A stretch of 64,000 nucleotides of DNA from Cherax quadricarinatus (taxonomy: Eukaryota > Arthropoda > Malacostraca > Decapoda > Parastacidae), in NCBI RefSeq assembly GCF_038502225.1, contig NC_091325.1, positions 27,964,424 through 28,028,423 of the forward strand. Reading direction: 5' to 3'. This document shows positions 1 to 10,269 of this stretch, in pieces (within the stretch, counting starts at the first letter, position 1; the number at the start of each line of letters is the position of its first letter). The notes below the pieces were generated by a model that was not told where the DNA came from, made no database searches, and was given only the letters and a program-made list of their open reading frames with translations. Made by a program: the position numbers and the translations under genes.

Positions 1-763
1 CTGCAGGTGGCCCTGTTTATTGCAATATGTGCAGTGATGAGGTTTAAAAGCCCCCTGCACACTTTACATAGGCTGGGGCCCATGATCTTGGGGAACTGGA
101 CTTTTTCTACCTGTCCCCGGTAGTCCTGGACCTGTGGCAACTGACTTAAAACCTTCTCGGGTAGGTACTGGAAAATTAGGCTTATTAAAACTCTGATGGT
201 TATTAGGCTGGTAAATGGGTGACTTAAACTTCTGAAATTTCTTATTCCTATTGGTGGGTGGAGAAAACTTACCATTATTAGTATGTGGGGTGTGGTAACA
301 ACTACCAAATTTTTGGTTAGCTAAAAATCTGTCACCCAGCTCTAAAGCATTATTAAAATCATCAAGATCCTTCTCCTCAAGATATGCCTTAAGGTCAGAA
401 GGAACATTTCTCAAAAGATCCTCTAACAAAATTAAGGTAATCAGACCTTCATAATCGCCTACCACCCCCTTTGAGCGACACCACCTATTTAGAAGTGACA
501 TCTTCTCCTTACCATATTCCACCAAAGACTGCCCTGACTGAAACTTTAGTCCTCTAAACTTCTGCCGGTACCTTTCCGGCAACATTTGATAAGCCAGTAA
601 AACTACCTCTTTTAGCTTATGATAATCAGAAAAGGCCGCTCCCTCTAAAGAACTAACAGCCTGTAACCCTTTACCAACTAATTGGGTTCTTGCTAATGTC
701 GCCCATTCCTTTTCCGGCCAAACTTGGGAGTTGGCCGTACTTTCAAATAACAGAAAAAACTGG
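1..763 (-). pseudogene. gag: Gypsy A gag fragment, inverted copy
   Basis: Capsid-type Gag fragment of a Ty3/Gypsy element, read from right to left and running off the left window edge. The open frame covers 64-789, but homology to the plus-strand gag at about 2,623-3,376 stops near 763, where the sequence switches into the 378-bp tandem array. By eye the two copies differ at only a few residues. Gag would package element RNA in cytoplasmic particles. The frame ends in a TAA at 64-66, just before the region that encodes a CCHC zinc knuckle in the plus copy; the same stop is in that copy. Truncated at both ends, so not functional. Confidence 0.85.
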
Positions 764-846
764 TCCATCAAGATTGATGGCCTGAACACATCGACTTCAG
801 GCTGAGGGACTGATTACCTCATACTCCTCCTCTCCTTACTCCTTCC

Positions 847-901
847 TTTTTGTATTGGACTGATGAAGCCACTGTGTGGAGAAACGTTTCCTGAATAAAG
901 A
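847..901 (+). ncRNA. Hammerhead ribozyme-like motif, copy 1 (weakened)
   Basis: CTGATGA core at 860-866 and GAAAC at 881-885 are present, with a 2-bp helix III (AC/GT) and flanks that can pair as helix I. Helix II is GCCAC/GTGGA, so its core-proximal pair is G-A instead of G-C. Probably less active than copy 2. Confidence 0.5.
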
Positions 902-1224
902 TCCCCATATGCTGCATAAGTGTCTCAATCTTCAACTTGTCGGTTTTTCAAACCATTCATCACAACTGTCAGACACTGCAGCATCATGGGATCTTGTTAC
1001 AAAGAATTCTTCAACACTTGTTCAACCTTTGGACGAAGACCTACTTCGACTAGTGGATGGTACCACTATGACTCCGCCTCCGCCTGCTTCACCTCACCTT
1101 ACTACAGTATATAAGCCACGTCTACGGCTCTATGCTGTACATTCTACAAGATTGATGGACTGAACACATCGACTCCAGGCTGAGGGACTGATTACCTCAT
1201 ACTCCTCCTCTCCTTACGCCTTCC

Positions 1225-1279
1225 TCTTTGTATTGGACTGATGAAGCCACTGTGTGGCGAAACGTTTCCTGAATAAAGA
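1225..1279 (+). ncRNA. Hammerhead ribozyme-like motif, copy 2 (best core)
   Basis: Type I layout. CTGATGA at 1238-1244; helix II GCCAC/GTGGC with a 3-nt loop; GAAAC at 1259-1263; then GTT. Predicted cleavage is between 1266 and 1267. Helix I can form 3 bp next to the core, a 3x3 internal loop and 7 more bp (TCTTTGT with ATAAAGA, including one G-T pair). Helix III is only AC/GT with no loop; such minimal palindromic helices favour dimeric folding in known Penelope-type hammerheads. One extra A lies between the core and helix II, a departure from the canonical core. Confidence 0.6.
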
Positions 1280-1610
1280 TCCCCATATGCTGCATAAGTG
1301 CATAAGTGTCTCAATCTTCAACTTGTCGGTTTTTCAAACCATTCATCACAACTGTCAGACACTGCAGTATCATGGGATCTTGTTACAAAGAATTCTTGAA
1401 CACTTGTTCAACCTTTGGACGAAGACCTACTTCGACTAGTGGATAGTACCACTATGACCCCGCCTCCACCTGCTTCACGTCACCTCACTACAGTATATAA
1501 GCCACGTCTACGGCTCTATGCTGTACATTCTACAAGATTGATGGACTGAACACATCGACTTCAGGCTGAGGGACTGATTACCTCATACTCCTCCTCTCCT
1601 TACGCCTTCC

Positions 1611-1665
1611 TCTTTGTATTGGACTGATGAAGCCACTGTGTGGCGATACGTTTCCTGAATAAAGA
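1611..1665 (+). ncRNA. Hammerhead ribozyme-like motif, copy 3 (core mutated)
   Basis: Same layout as copy 2, with CTGATGA at 1624-1630, but the invariant GAAA reads GATA. This should abolish or greatly reduce cleavage. Lies in the partial third unit. Confidence 0.5.
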
Positions 1666-1731
1666 TCCCCATATGCTGCATAAGTGTCTCAATCTTCAAC
1701 TTGTCGGTTTTTCAAACCATTCATCACAACG

Positions 1732-2135
1732 GTTTTTAGGGTGTTATTAACTAATACCCTGTGAACAATTACCTTTGTGTGCAATATTGCTGATTTTGAG
1801 GGTGTTATTATTAACTAATACCCTTTGCATAATTTACCTTTGTGTGCAACTTTGTTGATTTTGAGGGTGTTATTATTAACTAATACCCTGTGCATAATTT
1901 ACCTTTGTGTTCAATATTGCTGGTTTTTAGGATGTTATTATTAATTAATACTCTGTGAATAATCTACCTTTCTGTGCCATCTTGTTGATTTTTAGGGTGT
2001 TATTAATACCTGATATTTTGTGCATAATTTCCCTTGCAGGTACAATCTTGCTGATTTTTGAGGAGGTAATGCTTACCTAATTTTCTGGGAATAATTTACC
2101 TTTGCAGATGCACTAGCTCCATTTTTTCTACCAGG
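1732..2135 (+). repeat. ~64-bp tandem repeat upstream of gag A
   Basis: About six diverged units of roughly 64 bp, each with a GGGTGTTATTA-type start, a TAATACCCTG-type middle and TTACCTTTGTGTGCAAT near the end. Similarity decays rightwards. It occupies the place where a 5' LTR or leader of element A would be expected but does not resemble the candidate 3' LTR at 7,008. Confidence 0.7.
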
Positions 2136-2297
2136 ATTTTCTTGTTGTGTACAATCCTGTTTAATTTTAGGGAATCACATGACAATCACTCCTTGTGAAT
2201 ATACTACTGCAGTGCATGTACTTTGCTGTGTGCTTTATTATTTTATATCAGTAAGTTCTGTGGCTGATAGCAAGATTTGGTGCTATCATTTCCCAAA

Positions 2298-3494
2298 ATG
2301 GCTGACACTAGTGAAAATTCTGGGGATGTCATGCATTTGGAAGGTGACACTGAATCAAATTTCCATGTTAGGGACCTGGATAAGGAAGTAGTAATTTTAC
2401 AAATGAAATTAGCCCTAGTTGCAGAAGAAAAGGAACGGTTAAGGATTGAGCGTACAAAGATCCAGGAACAGAGAGCCTTAGATGAGCTTAGGGCTCAAGA
2501 AACAGCTAAAGAGAGGCAGCTTGCTTCTCACCCAGACACAGACACAAGGGTAGATGTTTTTCATTTGGATAGAGCCTTAAAATTTGTGCCCAAATTCCTA
2601 GAGAAAGACCCAGACCAGTTTTTTCTGTTATTTGAAAGTACGACCAAATCCCAAGTTTGGCCGGAAAAGGAATGGGCGACATTAGCAAGAACCCAGTTAG
2701 TTGGTAAAGGGTTACAGGCTGTTAGTTCTTTAGAGGGATCGGCCTTTTCTGATTATCATAAGCTAAAAGAGGTAGTTTTACTGGCTTATCAAATGTTGCT
2801 GGAAAGGTACCGGCAGAAGTTTAGAGGACTAAAGTTTCAGTCAGGGCAGTCTTTGGTGGAATATGGTAAGGAGAAGATGTCACTTCTAAATAGGTGGTGT
2901 CGCTCAAAGGGGGTGGTAGGCGATTATGAAGGTCTGATTACCTTAATTTTGTTAGAGGATCTTTTGAGAAATGTTCCTTCTGACCTTAAGGCATATCTTG
3001 AGGAGAAGGATCTTGATGATTTTAATAATGCTTTAGAGCTGGGTGACAGATTTTTAGCTAACCAAAAATTTGGTAGTTGTTACCACACCCCACATACTAA
3101 TAATGGTAAGTTTTCTCCACCCACCAATAGGAATAAGAAATTTCAGAAGTTTTAGTCACCCATTTACCAGCCTAATAACCATCAGAGTTTTAATAAGCCT
3201 AATTTTCCAGTACCTACCCGAGAAGGTTTTAAGTCAGTTGCCACAGGTCCAGGACTACCGGGGACAGGTAGAAAGAGTCCAGTTCCCCAAGATCATGGGC
3301 CCCAGCCTATGTAAAGTGTGCAGGGGGCTTTTAAACCTCATCACTGCACATATTGCAATAAACAGGGCCACCTGCAGCCATATTGTCGAAAGATGCTTAG
3401 GGACCAGGATGCAGCAGATGCTTCTCCAGTAAATACACCAGTTACACATGATGTTGCTTGCATTGCAGTCTTGCCCCAAGGTCTATTCAAGTAA
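2298..3494 (+). pseudogene. gag: Gypsy A Gag with CCHC knuckle
   Basis: Gag of Gypsy element A. Start chosen at ATG 2298 (begins MADTSEN) rather than the upstream in-frame ATG 2277. The first ~80 residues are charged and coil-like; the capsid-like part follows, with motifs such as FRGLKFQSGQS and LLRNVPSDLKAYL. A CX2CX4HX4C zinc knuckle lies at 3342-3383 and should bind element RNA. Two in-frame stops break the frame: TAG 3153-3155, where the inverted copy at 1-763 has a lysine codon, and TAA 3312-3314, shared by both copies and placed just upstream of the knuckle. The frame ends at TAA 3492-3494. Family assignment is firm; function is lost unless the stops are read through. Confidence 0.85.
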
Positions 3495-5037
3495 GTCTAC
3501 TGTGGTCTTACACCAAAATGAAGGTAGGGTCACGGGTGTTATGTCTTTGAGGGACACTTGTAGCACATACACCTTGCTTCGCAGGGGTGTATTGCCAGTG
3601 TTGGATGACACCTACACCGGATTGGACATTTTTCTTAAAGGGATAACTGGAGTCCCTGTCAGGACTCCAGTGCACAGGTTATGGGTCGAGTCTGCGTACC
3701 AGTCTGGGTACCTACCTGTAGGTATTGCAGAAGATGTACCTTTTGCAGGAGTTGACCTTCTACTAGGCAACAACGTTGTGGGACTCCTCAAAAGTGAGGA
3801 ATGTTTGGTTTTGCAGGACCCTGCTTTACAAGGTGGTAATGACCTAATTGGAGCGACGGTGCCTGAAAATTTTTCAGTGGATTCTAGGACTAAACAGGGG
3901 AACAGGGCAGGAGCTGTGCCTCCCTGTGACCCTTCTGCACACTGTGGTGATGGTTTGGGCCTGGGGAGCCTGTTCATTGAGTCTGACCTGCAGGAGACTC
4001 GGATCAGTGCTGAACCGGCTCTACCGGAACTCGGTTGGAGAAGTGGTCTTGGTGCTGATGTGGGAAAAAATCCCCTGACTCTGCAGCAGCTGAGTGAGGC
4101 CCAGGAAGGTTGTGATCTCCGGAATGCTATTCATTTATCAGCTGTTGCGGAGGATGTGGTTCCCAAATTTACCAAATGTTTATTTTGCAGAGTTGATCAA
4201 ATGAGCAAGACTCTTTTCAAGGGGACCTGTGTCCAAGTGGCCGCAGCAGAACTATTAAAGTGTCATTGTCTGCATTTTTTACAGATTCTAAAGGAACGGC
4301 ATTTCAGTGTTAAGACGGGAGAGCTAAATAATCTGTGTTTATTAATAAATTCCTTTTCTAACAGGTTACCAGAGTCTATACCCTTTCTGAATAATTTTGT
4401 GTGTGTGGTTTTGAGATTTCTGGTAAAACATTTTTGTCTCTTAGGCTTTGCACAAATCACCCAGAAGTCATATTTTATGAAATGTCATGTAGTTTTGAGA
4501 GGCCTACTTGAGGTTAAATTTACCAATGTATATCATCCTAGGAGTCAAAGAAAAGCACCATGGTTTTCCCAGTCTCTCAGGGCAATGCGCGTTTGTTTTA
4601 CCCAGTACCAGAAGGACTGGGAGGAGGGAATTCCTCTCATTTTCATTACCGTGTGGGGAAGCACTCTGGAATCATTAAGTCATGTGCTACGTGAGGATGT
4701 TGATGTTTCCGCCGCGGTGTTTTTTCTCAGTTTCAGAAAATGCTTGGCTAAGATGAGGTCGATGGCACTAGTGCACCAGTCTGCTAGTCCGCCCATGATG
4801 ACGTGGGACCATGAGGTGGTGCTACATATTCTGGAAGCTGGAGAGATGGGATTGGCATTGGAGCCGGGTCCTGGGAAGGCTATGATGGAACTGTGTGGTG
4901 ACTTCAAAATGATGGTGGATAAGGTCCCTGAGAAAGATAATGAAAGCAGGAAAATTGTAAGAGATTGTGGAAAATTTGGATCTTCTGGAAGACGGGTTGT
5001 AGTGTTGGCTCAGCCATGGTGCACCTTAGTGAAATAG
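3448..5037 (+). pseudogene. pol: Gypsy A protease, integrase remnant and RT start
   Basis: Pol remnant of element A in another frame from gag. Residues ~25-125 are a retropepsin-like region: RDTCST where DTG is expected, then VPVRTPVHRLWV and GVDLLLGNNV. So the catalytic Asp-Thr is kept and Gly is replaced by Cys. A decayed pre-integrase segment follows (~4,080-4,210). Integrase C-terminal core remains are at ~4,517-4,700 (VYHPRSQ, QKDWEEGIPL), and a weak RT N-terminal match is near 4,970-5,030. The order protease-integrase-RT is the Copia-like order also seen in elements C and D. The long open frame is probably accidental, since many conserved residues are gone. Confidence 0.7.
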
Positions 5038-5148
5038 TTTTGGAATGCTGAAAAATGGGGCCATGTTAACCCCTATGAGGTAGAGGTTTCGGAATTTGTG
5101 CAACGTCACCAGGCCTGGCATGATGTAAGCTGAGGTGAAATAGGTTCC

Positions 5149-5835
5149 TTGAAGGAAGTGAAGTGTTTATTTCTAGAGACTGTGTTTGTATCCAGCGAGA
5201 GTCGGTGGACGTTGTCTTTTACTGGTCTCACACTAGGTGATACCTTGAACACGTGCACTGACTGCCGCCAGGTACATTTAAGAAATAAGGTTTTGTCTCC
5301 TCTTTATGAACTACATGCAAAGTGTGTGAATGAACCATTGGGGGATCATCTGATTCCCATGACAATGTGTGCCAAGGACACACCCACATTTGTAACTTTA
5401 ATATCTCTGTACATGAACCTTTTGTATGCCATTTACCCTCAAGATCTTTTATGTATAATCCTGAGTTACCCACCCCAGGTTTTGCAAAATGATACAGGGG
5501 TTGGGGAAGTCTTGTTGCAGGGTAGAGCAGGGCAAGTAATGCCACTCGGCTGCTTCTCAGCAAAAAGTAACAGGCACCAAAGAAGTTATACTACCATAGA
5601 AAAGGAGGCTTTTGCTTTAGTGTTGGCCGTGCAACATTTTGAGGTGTATATATCATCATCAGTTCACCCTATAACTGTGTATAGTGACCATAATCCTATA
5701 CGTTTCCTTCACTTAATGAGGAACCACAATCAGAGACTTATGAGGTGGGCCTTGTTTCTCCAACCTCTTAATCTTGTGATTCATTATGTGAAGGGAGCGG
5801 AGAATGTGGTTGCTGATGCCTTATCTCATGTTTAA
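5149..5835 (+). pseudogene. pol: Gypsy A RNase H domain remnant
   Basis: The C-terminal half (~5,480-5,832) is a clear Ty3/Gypsy RNase H: GVGEVLLQG, then FSAKSNRHQRSYTTIEKEAF, VYSDHNPI, LMRWALFLQP and the terminal ADALS motif. It would remove RNA from RNA:DNA hybrids during reverse transcription. The N-terminal half shows little similarity to anything I recognise and sits where most of the RT should be, so RT was lost or replaced. It ends at 5,835, followed by a long non-coding 3' region. Confidence 0.75.
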
Positions 5836-7007
5836 AGTGCACGATGAAGTGTATAGATCACTTGTCTATTCTTAGTTTGCAGTGATTTGCAGGAGACGAG
5901 TAGATGGAACCCTGGACCACCCAAAGGAGAAGGGTAGGTTGAGCTGGAGCTGGAGGTATCAGGATTCCCTAGTGTGTGTGTGTTTTGGGGAGTAGTCACA
6001 TCAAGTGCCATGCCTAGGTAAGGTATGCTACTTATTTTTTTAGGTGTTGGTTGGAATGCCTCGTCTCTGTTTTATGTTGGTGTAAGGACTGTTGGACCTA
6101 ACGTTTTAGTGAATGTGGGGCTGGCGGTGATGCCCTCCACTGTTTGGATCATGTCTCTTGATCAGAGGTGTTTTGGTTCTCCAGGACTCTTTTCAATTTT
6201 TCCTTTTTCGATCACCGCTGGGGTGACTCCAGGGTCCTTGGAATGACGCGTAGGTGTCGGCCTGGAAGGTCCACCTTTTGGCGGGTCTTCAGTGATGACT
6301 CCGGGGTTTTACGGCCACAGTCTCACCAACAAGATTTATTTGACTATCCACCTGTTGTTTTTGGGACCTGATATTTTTCCCCCTCCTATGCTCTCCTGAT
6401 TCTCGCAGAGGTGTCATGGGGAACCAGTTTTGTTTACTAAAGATTGCTGTGAGATGGGAGTGATAAAGTAGAATTTAACATGTAAAATCTGTTTTTATTT
6501 TCTTTGAACTACTCTTGGAAAATGTACTTACTGTTTAAAAATTTTTTTTGGTGGCACATACAGTTTGGTCTGCCTTGCAACATACTGAACTCTGGTGTTA
6601 CTTCATAAAATGGCATTCCTCAGGGGCGCTTTTGTACAAAGCTAACTTGCTCATTTATAAGGTTGTTTGATGTACTTTAGGTAAAATGCATCAACGCCAG
6701 TGCCTGGCCAGCGCTGTGTTGTGATGGTGCTTTTTCCTAACACATTGTCTAAGAGTGTGACTGTGGGCTCGTTTGGCATAGAACTTGTTCACTTTTATGT
6801 TCTGCGAGTTTCACATGTCTGCAATCTAGTACCTCAGTTTGTTAATATTGCATATTTGTAGTACTACAACTCCATGATTGTATGGTGGCCTTTACCCAGT
6901 TATCATTTTGCCCATTGCCTCAGACCTTAATGTGGGGTTTATTTTCTTTCTTTTTTCCTTTTGCCTAGAGGGGTCCCTACGGACACTGCTAGATCTGGGG
7001 CTGGGGG
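5836..7007. other. 3' non-coding region of Gypsy A
   Basis: No supportable gene. It ends in a G-rich stretch (7,003-7,007, GGGGG) directly before TGTTATGC, which could be the polypurine tract preceding the 3' LTR. Confidence 0.45.
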
Positions 7008-7759
7008 TGTTATGCAGGGTTCTGAATGACATTGTAATGTACATATAGTGGAGAAGTGTGCCATAAAAGTATGAATGTTATAATTGTAAAGAATAATTTT
7101 ATAATTCATAATGTGCTTATGGGGGTACTGTAAAGTAGGTTATACTATAATTATAAAGAAATCCTGCTAGGGATTTATTTTCCAACTATGTTTGGGTATG
7201 CTGGGTAAGTGTGGCTGGGGGGCAGTCACGTGGAGTCAGCATGGTGTGGAGGCTGGCGTCGGAGATGCTGTGTATTTAAGCTAAGTTTGTAGTTGTATAC
7301 TCCTGTTGTTTAGCTAACCCAAGCCATAGGCTCTTCTATGGCTTACCGGTATGCCCACCTGGGCTCTGACATAGTCAGGGTGCTGTGGAATGATTGAGTA
7401 AATAAGAAATGGGGTTTGTAGTGGAGTAGTGACGGTCTGGCGCTGACTAGGCCTAGTGTTATGGTGGCTGGACCTCCAGCCAGCTGTTTCTTGTGTACGC
7501 TCATTTGGGAATTTAGGATTAAGGTGTTTCTAGAGTGTGTATATAGTGTTATGTTGAATAAATAGATATATTTTCCTAATTGGGATTTTTGAATAACCCT
7601 CTGTTAACCAACCCATTGAAGTACACCTACTGGTTTAGCGCTTTCTGTTTTGACTGGGATAGCCCTGGGTGGTCTGTTTATGCTTGAGATGTGTGTAACT
7701 TTTACCTTTGCCCTTAGACAAGGCTCAAGTCCCCAGCTATCCCACCTTTCTGCGTAACA
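7008..7759 (+). mobile_element. Probable 3' LTR of Gypsy A
   Basis: Starts TGTTATGCAGGG and ends TGCGTAACA, giving TGTTA/TAACA inverted ends. It contains a TATTTAAG box near 7,272 and AATAAA at about 7,556. It lies 3' of the RNase H in the right orientation with a G-run before it. I found no matching 5' LTR upstream of gag A, so the boundaries rest on the ends alone. Confidence 0.5.
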
Positions 7760-7876
7760 CTGGGAACTCATCATTATGACATCTCATATTACAAAACATA
7801 ACAGGCCAGAATTCCATAAAATTCACATCCACTACAAGCACCGTGCTCATCCACATCGGCATATCAAAGGCGCACG
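7760..7876. other. Spacer between LTR A and the palindrome
   Basis: Short unique stretch; nothing recognisable. Confidence 0.4.
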
Positions 7877-8021
7877 CAGGCGCAGGCAGCCACAACTTGA
7901 TATAACATTGACCTCTTCGCTTTCGGGCTGAGAGGTTGTGCTTGGCTTTTGCTCCTGCATTCGTCAAACACCATTGGTGGAGGACGGACGTTGGCTGCTG
8001 CACTCGCTACAGTTGGTAGCC

Positions 8022-9250
8022 ATGAGCGAATTTTGTAAGATGGCACAGACTACCAGGAGGAGGATAAACACTGTGCGTATTGAGGTGTTAAAAGGCGCAG
8101 TTTATAGCACCAATGCGTCAGTTATGCTGCCTGCAATTTTAAGAGATACTTATAGCATCAACAACAACAATTTGTATGGAATTGCTTTGCTTGGAGCTAC
8201 AAGAATCTTTGTGAAATTTGTGACGGCTGCTGTATATGACAAGATGGTGAAAAAGTACCAGGATGTGTGTATGCTGGTTAACCCTAGTTTAGAAGTACGT
8301 ATGAGGGACGTATCCAAGTATTATACTTGGGTAAAGATACGGAATGTCCCATTTGAGGCGGATGAGGAAGACATAAAAGCAACTTGGTGTTATACATCAA
8401 GCAACAGTTGGAAGGTGGTCTGAGGGAATGTATGCTGGACTGCGTGAGGGATCCTTTACCCTTAAGATGTTCTTGCGCAAAACTATACCTTCATATGTGA
8501 CATTGAATGACTTTAGAACTCAGGTATATATCACATATGCGGGGCAGAGAAGAACATGCAGACTGTGGCTGCGATGTGTCCTCGACGATCGTCACCTGAG
8601 ACACATGGAGAAGGGAAAGGAGTGGAGAAGGAGAGAGAGGTGACGACCCAGTCAACACGGGAGCATCCTCGGGCCCACAGGGCATGGAGTGAAATCATGG
8701 AGGACAATCCGGTGGAATGTGTAACATTACCGGAGGTCTCTCAGGTGATTGAGACCATGCGTATAGAGGATGAGGTGAGACAAGGTGAATTGGGTAGTGA
8801 TGTTTCTGCTGCAATTGACACTGTTATACAGGGATTCTTGGAGGATCAGAATAGGGACGAAACACTACGTATGGTGTCGGATGGGACATCTGCAAATAAG
8901 GGTGGAATTCATGAGGAGTGCAATGTGGGTGGTGGGGATGGGCAACCACAGAGGATTTGTGAGGCTGTGGTTGAAGTACATAAAGTTGAAAGTGCTGATG
9001 AGGGCATGCACATAGTTGAGGCATCACGAAAGAGAGAGGCAGGTGCTTCTGACAGTGATGATGTTCTGACACCTGCTCAAAGATCTGGTAAGAAACACTC
9101 AGTGGATGTCCCAAAAAAAAGTATCAGGGGGGGTAAGGGGCAGGCGAAAGGTGAGGCAAGGAAAGGGCATTGTGAAAAGCATACTGTGCAAAAACGTAAG
9201 GACCCGTATGGACATCGATCGATTGGTAAGCCCCCGATATCATTTTTTTA
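8022..9250 (+). pseudogene. LINE-1-type ORF1, left arm copy
   Basis: ORF1 of a non-LTR element, the same family as the fuller copy at 17,538-18,707. It would be an RNA-binding nucleocapsid-like protein. ATG at 8022 or 8040 (MAQ). The N-terminal part has the RRM-like section ending in WVKIRNVPFEADEEDI, then a deletion and frameshift near 8,380. The zinc knuckle seen in the fuller copy is partly deleted near 8,565. Acidic C-terminal region follows to ~9,250. These lesions are shared with the right arm copy. Confidence 0.75.
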
Positions 9251-9253
9251 AGT

Positions 9254-9492
9254 GCCTAACGTTAAATGTAAATGGCCTTAGGGCCGATGTAAAGCGCAGG
9301 ATCTTTAGTGACTTTTTAAAGAGACATGGAATACAAGAGCATAATTTTAAGTATGGAAGAGATTTGTTGATAGATGAGTACAAGGTTTATGCTGGATATA
9401 CTGGGAAGCTTAAGGGAGGTGCTGCGGTATTAATACCTGATCCAGTCCTTTTCAATTGTTGCACTGGGAAGAAGGGCGAGATGGGAGAGTAG
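9254..9492 (+). pseudogene. LINE-1-type APE endonuclease start, left arm
   Basis: N-terminal piece of an apurinic-type endonuclease (LTLNVNGLRADVKRR, then GYTGKLKGGAAVLI). This enzyme nicks target DNA to prime reverse transcription. A ~15-bp deletion removes the residues before the EHN motif that the right arm keeps. It stops at TAG 9490-9492; shortly after, the sequence leaves LINE homology for an A/T-rich tail. Confidence 0.65.
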
Positions 9493-9530
9493 TGAGGGTG
9501 GATGGGGCATTGGGTGGGGCACGAGTTTTC

Positions 9531-9687
9531 TTTTTTTATATTTTATTTAAAACTACATATACATAATACATGTATTATATACTAAGAAACCACGTTGAAA
9601 AAAGAGGTACATACAGAAGCTTCATACCTCTCCGAACATGAAATTAAACACCTACATTACAATGTAGTCCATAAAACCAACCACTTC
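9531..9687. other. A/T-rich tail region of the LINE-1 fragment
   Basis: T-rich and A-rich sequence with no coding potential, shared with the right arm (about 12,900-13,070). It marks where LINE-1 coding sequence ends abruptly. Confidence 0.45.
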
Positions 9688-9945
9688 TGGTGGCCTGGTG
9701 GTTTACGCTCTCGCTTCACACGGCGAGGGCCTGGGTTCGATTCCCAGCCAGAGTAGAAACATTGGACGTGTTTCTTTCCACCTGTTGTCTATGTTCCCCA
9801 TCAGTAAAATGGGTACCTGGGTGTTAGTCGACTGGTGTGTGGTCGCATCCTGGGACACTGACCTAAGGAGGCCTGGTCACAGACCGGGCCGCGGGGGCGT
9901 TGACCCCCGGAACTCTCTCCAGATAAACACTCTCTCCAGATAAAC
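9688..9945 (+). mobile_element. tRNA-derived SINE
   Basis: The 5' ~75 bp is tRNA-like, with an A-box-like TGGCCTGGTGG, a loop with CAC in the anticodon position (suggesting tRNA-Val ancestry) and a B-box GGTTCGATTCC. An unrelated body follows (GGTACCTGGGTGTTAGTCG), ending in two copies of ACTCTCTCCAGATAAAC. It is absent from the matching site in the right arm (~12,915), so it inserted after the inverted duplication. Possible short duplication ACTTC at the ends. Confidence 0.8.
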
Positions 9946-9974
9946 TTCCACTTTACGTAAAACATTCCTGACTC

Positions 9975-9996
9975 AAAAAAAAAAAAAAAAAAAAAT
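9975..9996. repeat. Poly(A) run
   Basis: About 21 As followed by (TA)n, after the SINE and within the arm. The right arm has the equivalent T-run near 12,860-12,880, interrupted by a C. Confidence 0.7.
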
Positions 9997-10269
9997 ATAT
10001 ATAAAAACTAATACACATAAATCAGATTGGTATACAAAAAATATACATATAGTTGTGTCACGGAAACGCAGGATTAGAAAAAGATTGTAATACTCATCAT
10101 GAAAAGAACAAACAAGTACTTGGTTAAACAGGAGCACTAGACCTAACACATACACCACAATATTGAATATTCATTGTCCTCATTGCTCTTGGGCTGTGTA
10201 GACAGGTTGTGCAGTAGCTCTTGATTCATCTGTTTTACTGCGCAGTTTTCCTGTTTTGGAGCAATCATC

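Larger units (their letters stand above)
764..1731 (+). repeat. Tandem array of ~378-bp retrozyme-like units
   Basis: Two full units (773-1150, 378 bp; 1151-1536, 386 bp including an 8-bp local duplication near 1,300) and a partial third (1537-1731). Each unit begins ATTGATGG and carries a hammerhead-like motif followed by AATAAA. The two full units also have a TATATAAG box (1108-1115 in the first). Tandem short units with one hammerhead each are the layout described for retrozymes and for the pseudo-LTRs of Penelope-like elements. No protein is encoded. The array sits exactly between two inverted gag copies. The assignment as a retrozyme is inference. Confidence 0.7.

Noticed and set aside
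2260..2298. GATAGCA/TGCTATC hairpin with TGGTGC just before gag A, as a primer-binding site.
   Set aside because: No LTR end precedes it and I cannot match it to a tRNA with confidence.
3612..3977. Antisense open frame of 121 codons across the Gypsy A protease.
   Set aside because: Shadow of the pol frame; no recognisable motif.
9688..9765. A tRNA-Val gene.
   Set aside because: It has A- and B-box-like motifs but the acceptor stem does not close, and a SINE body follows directly.
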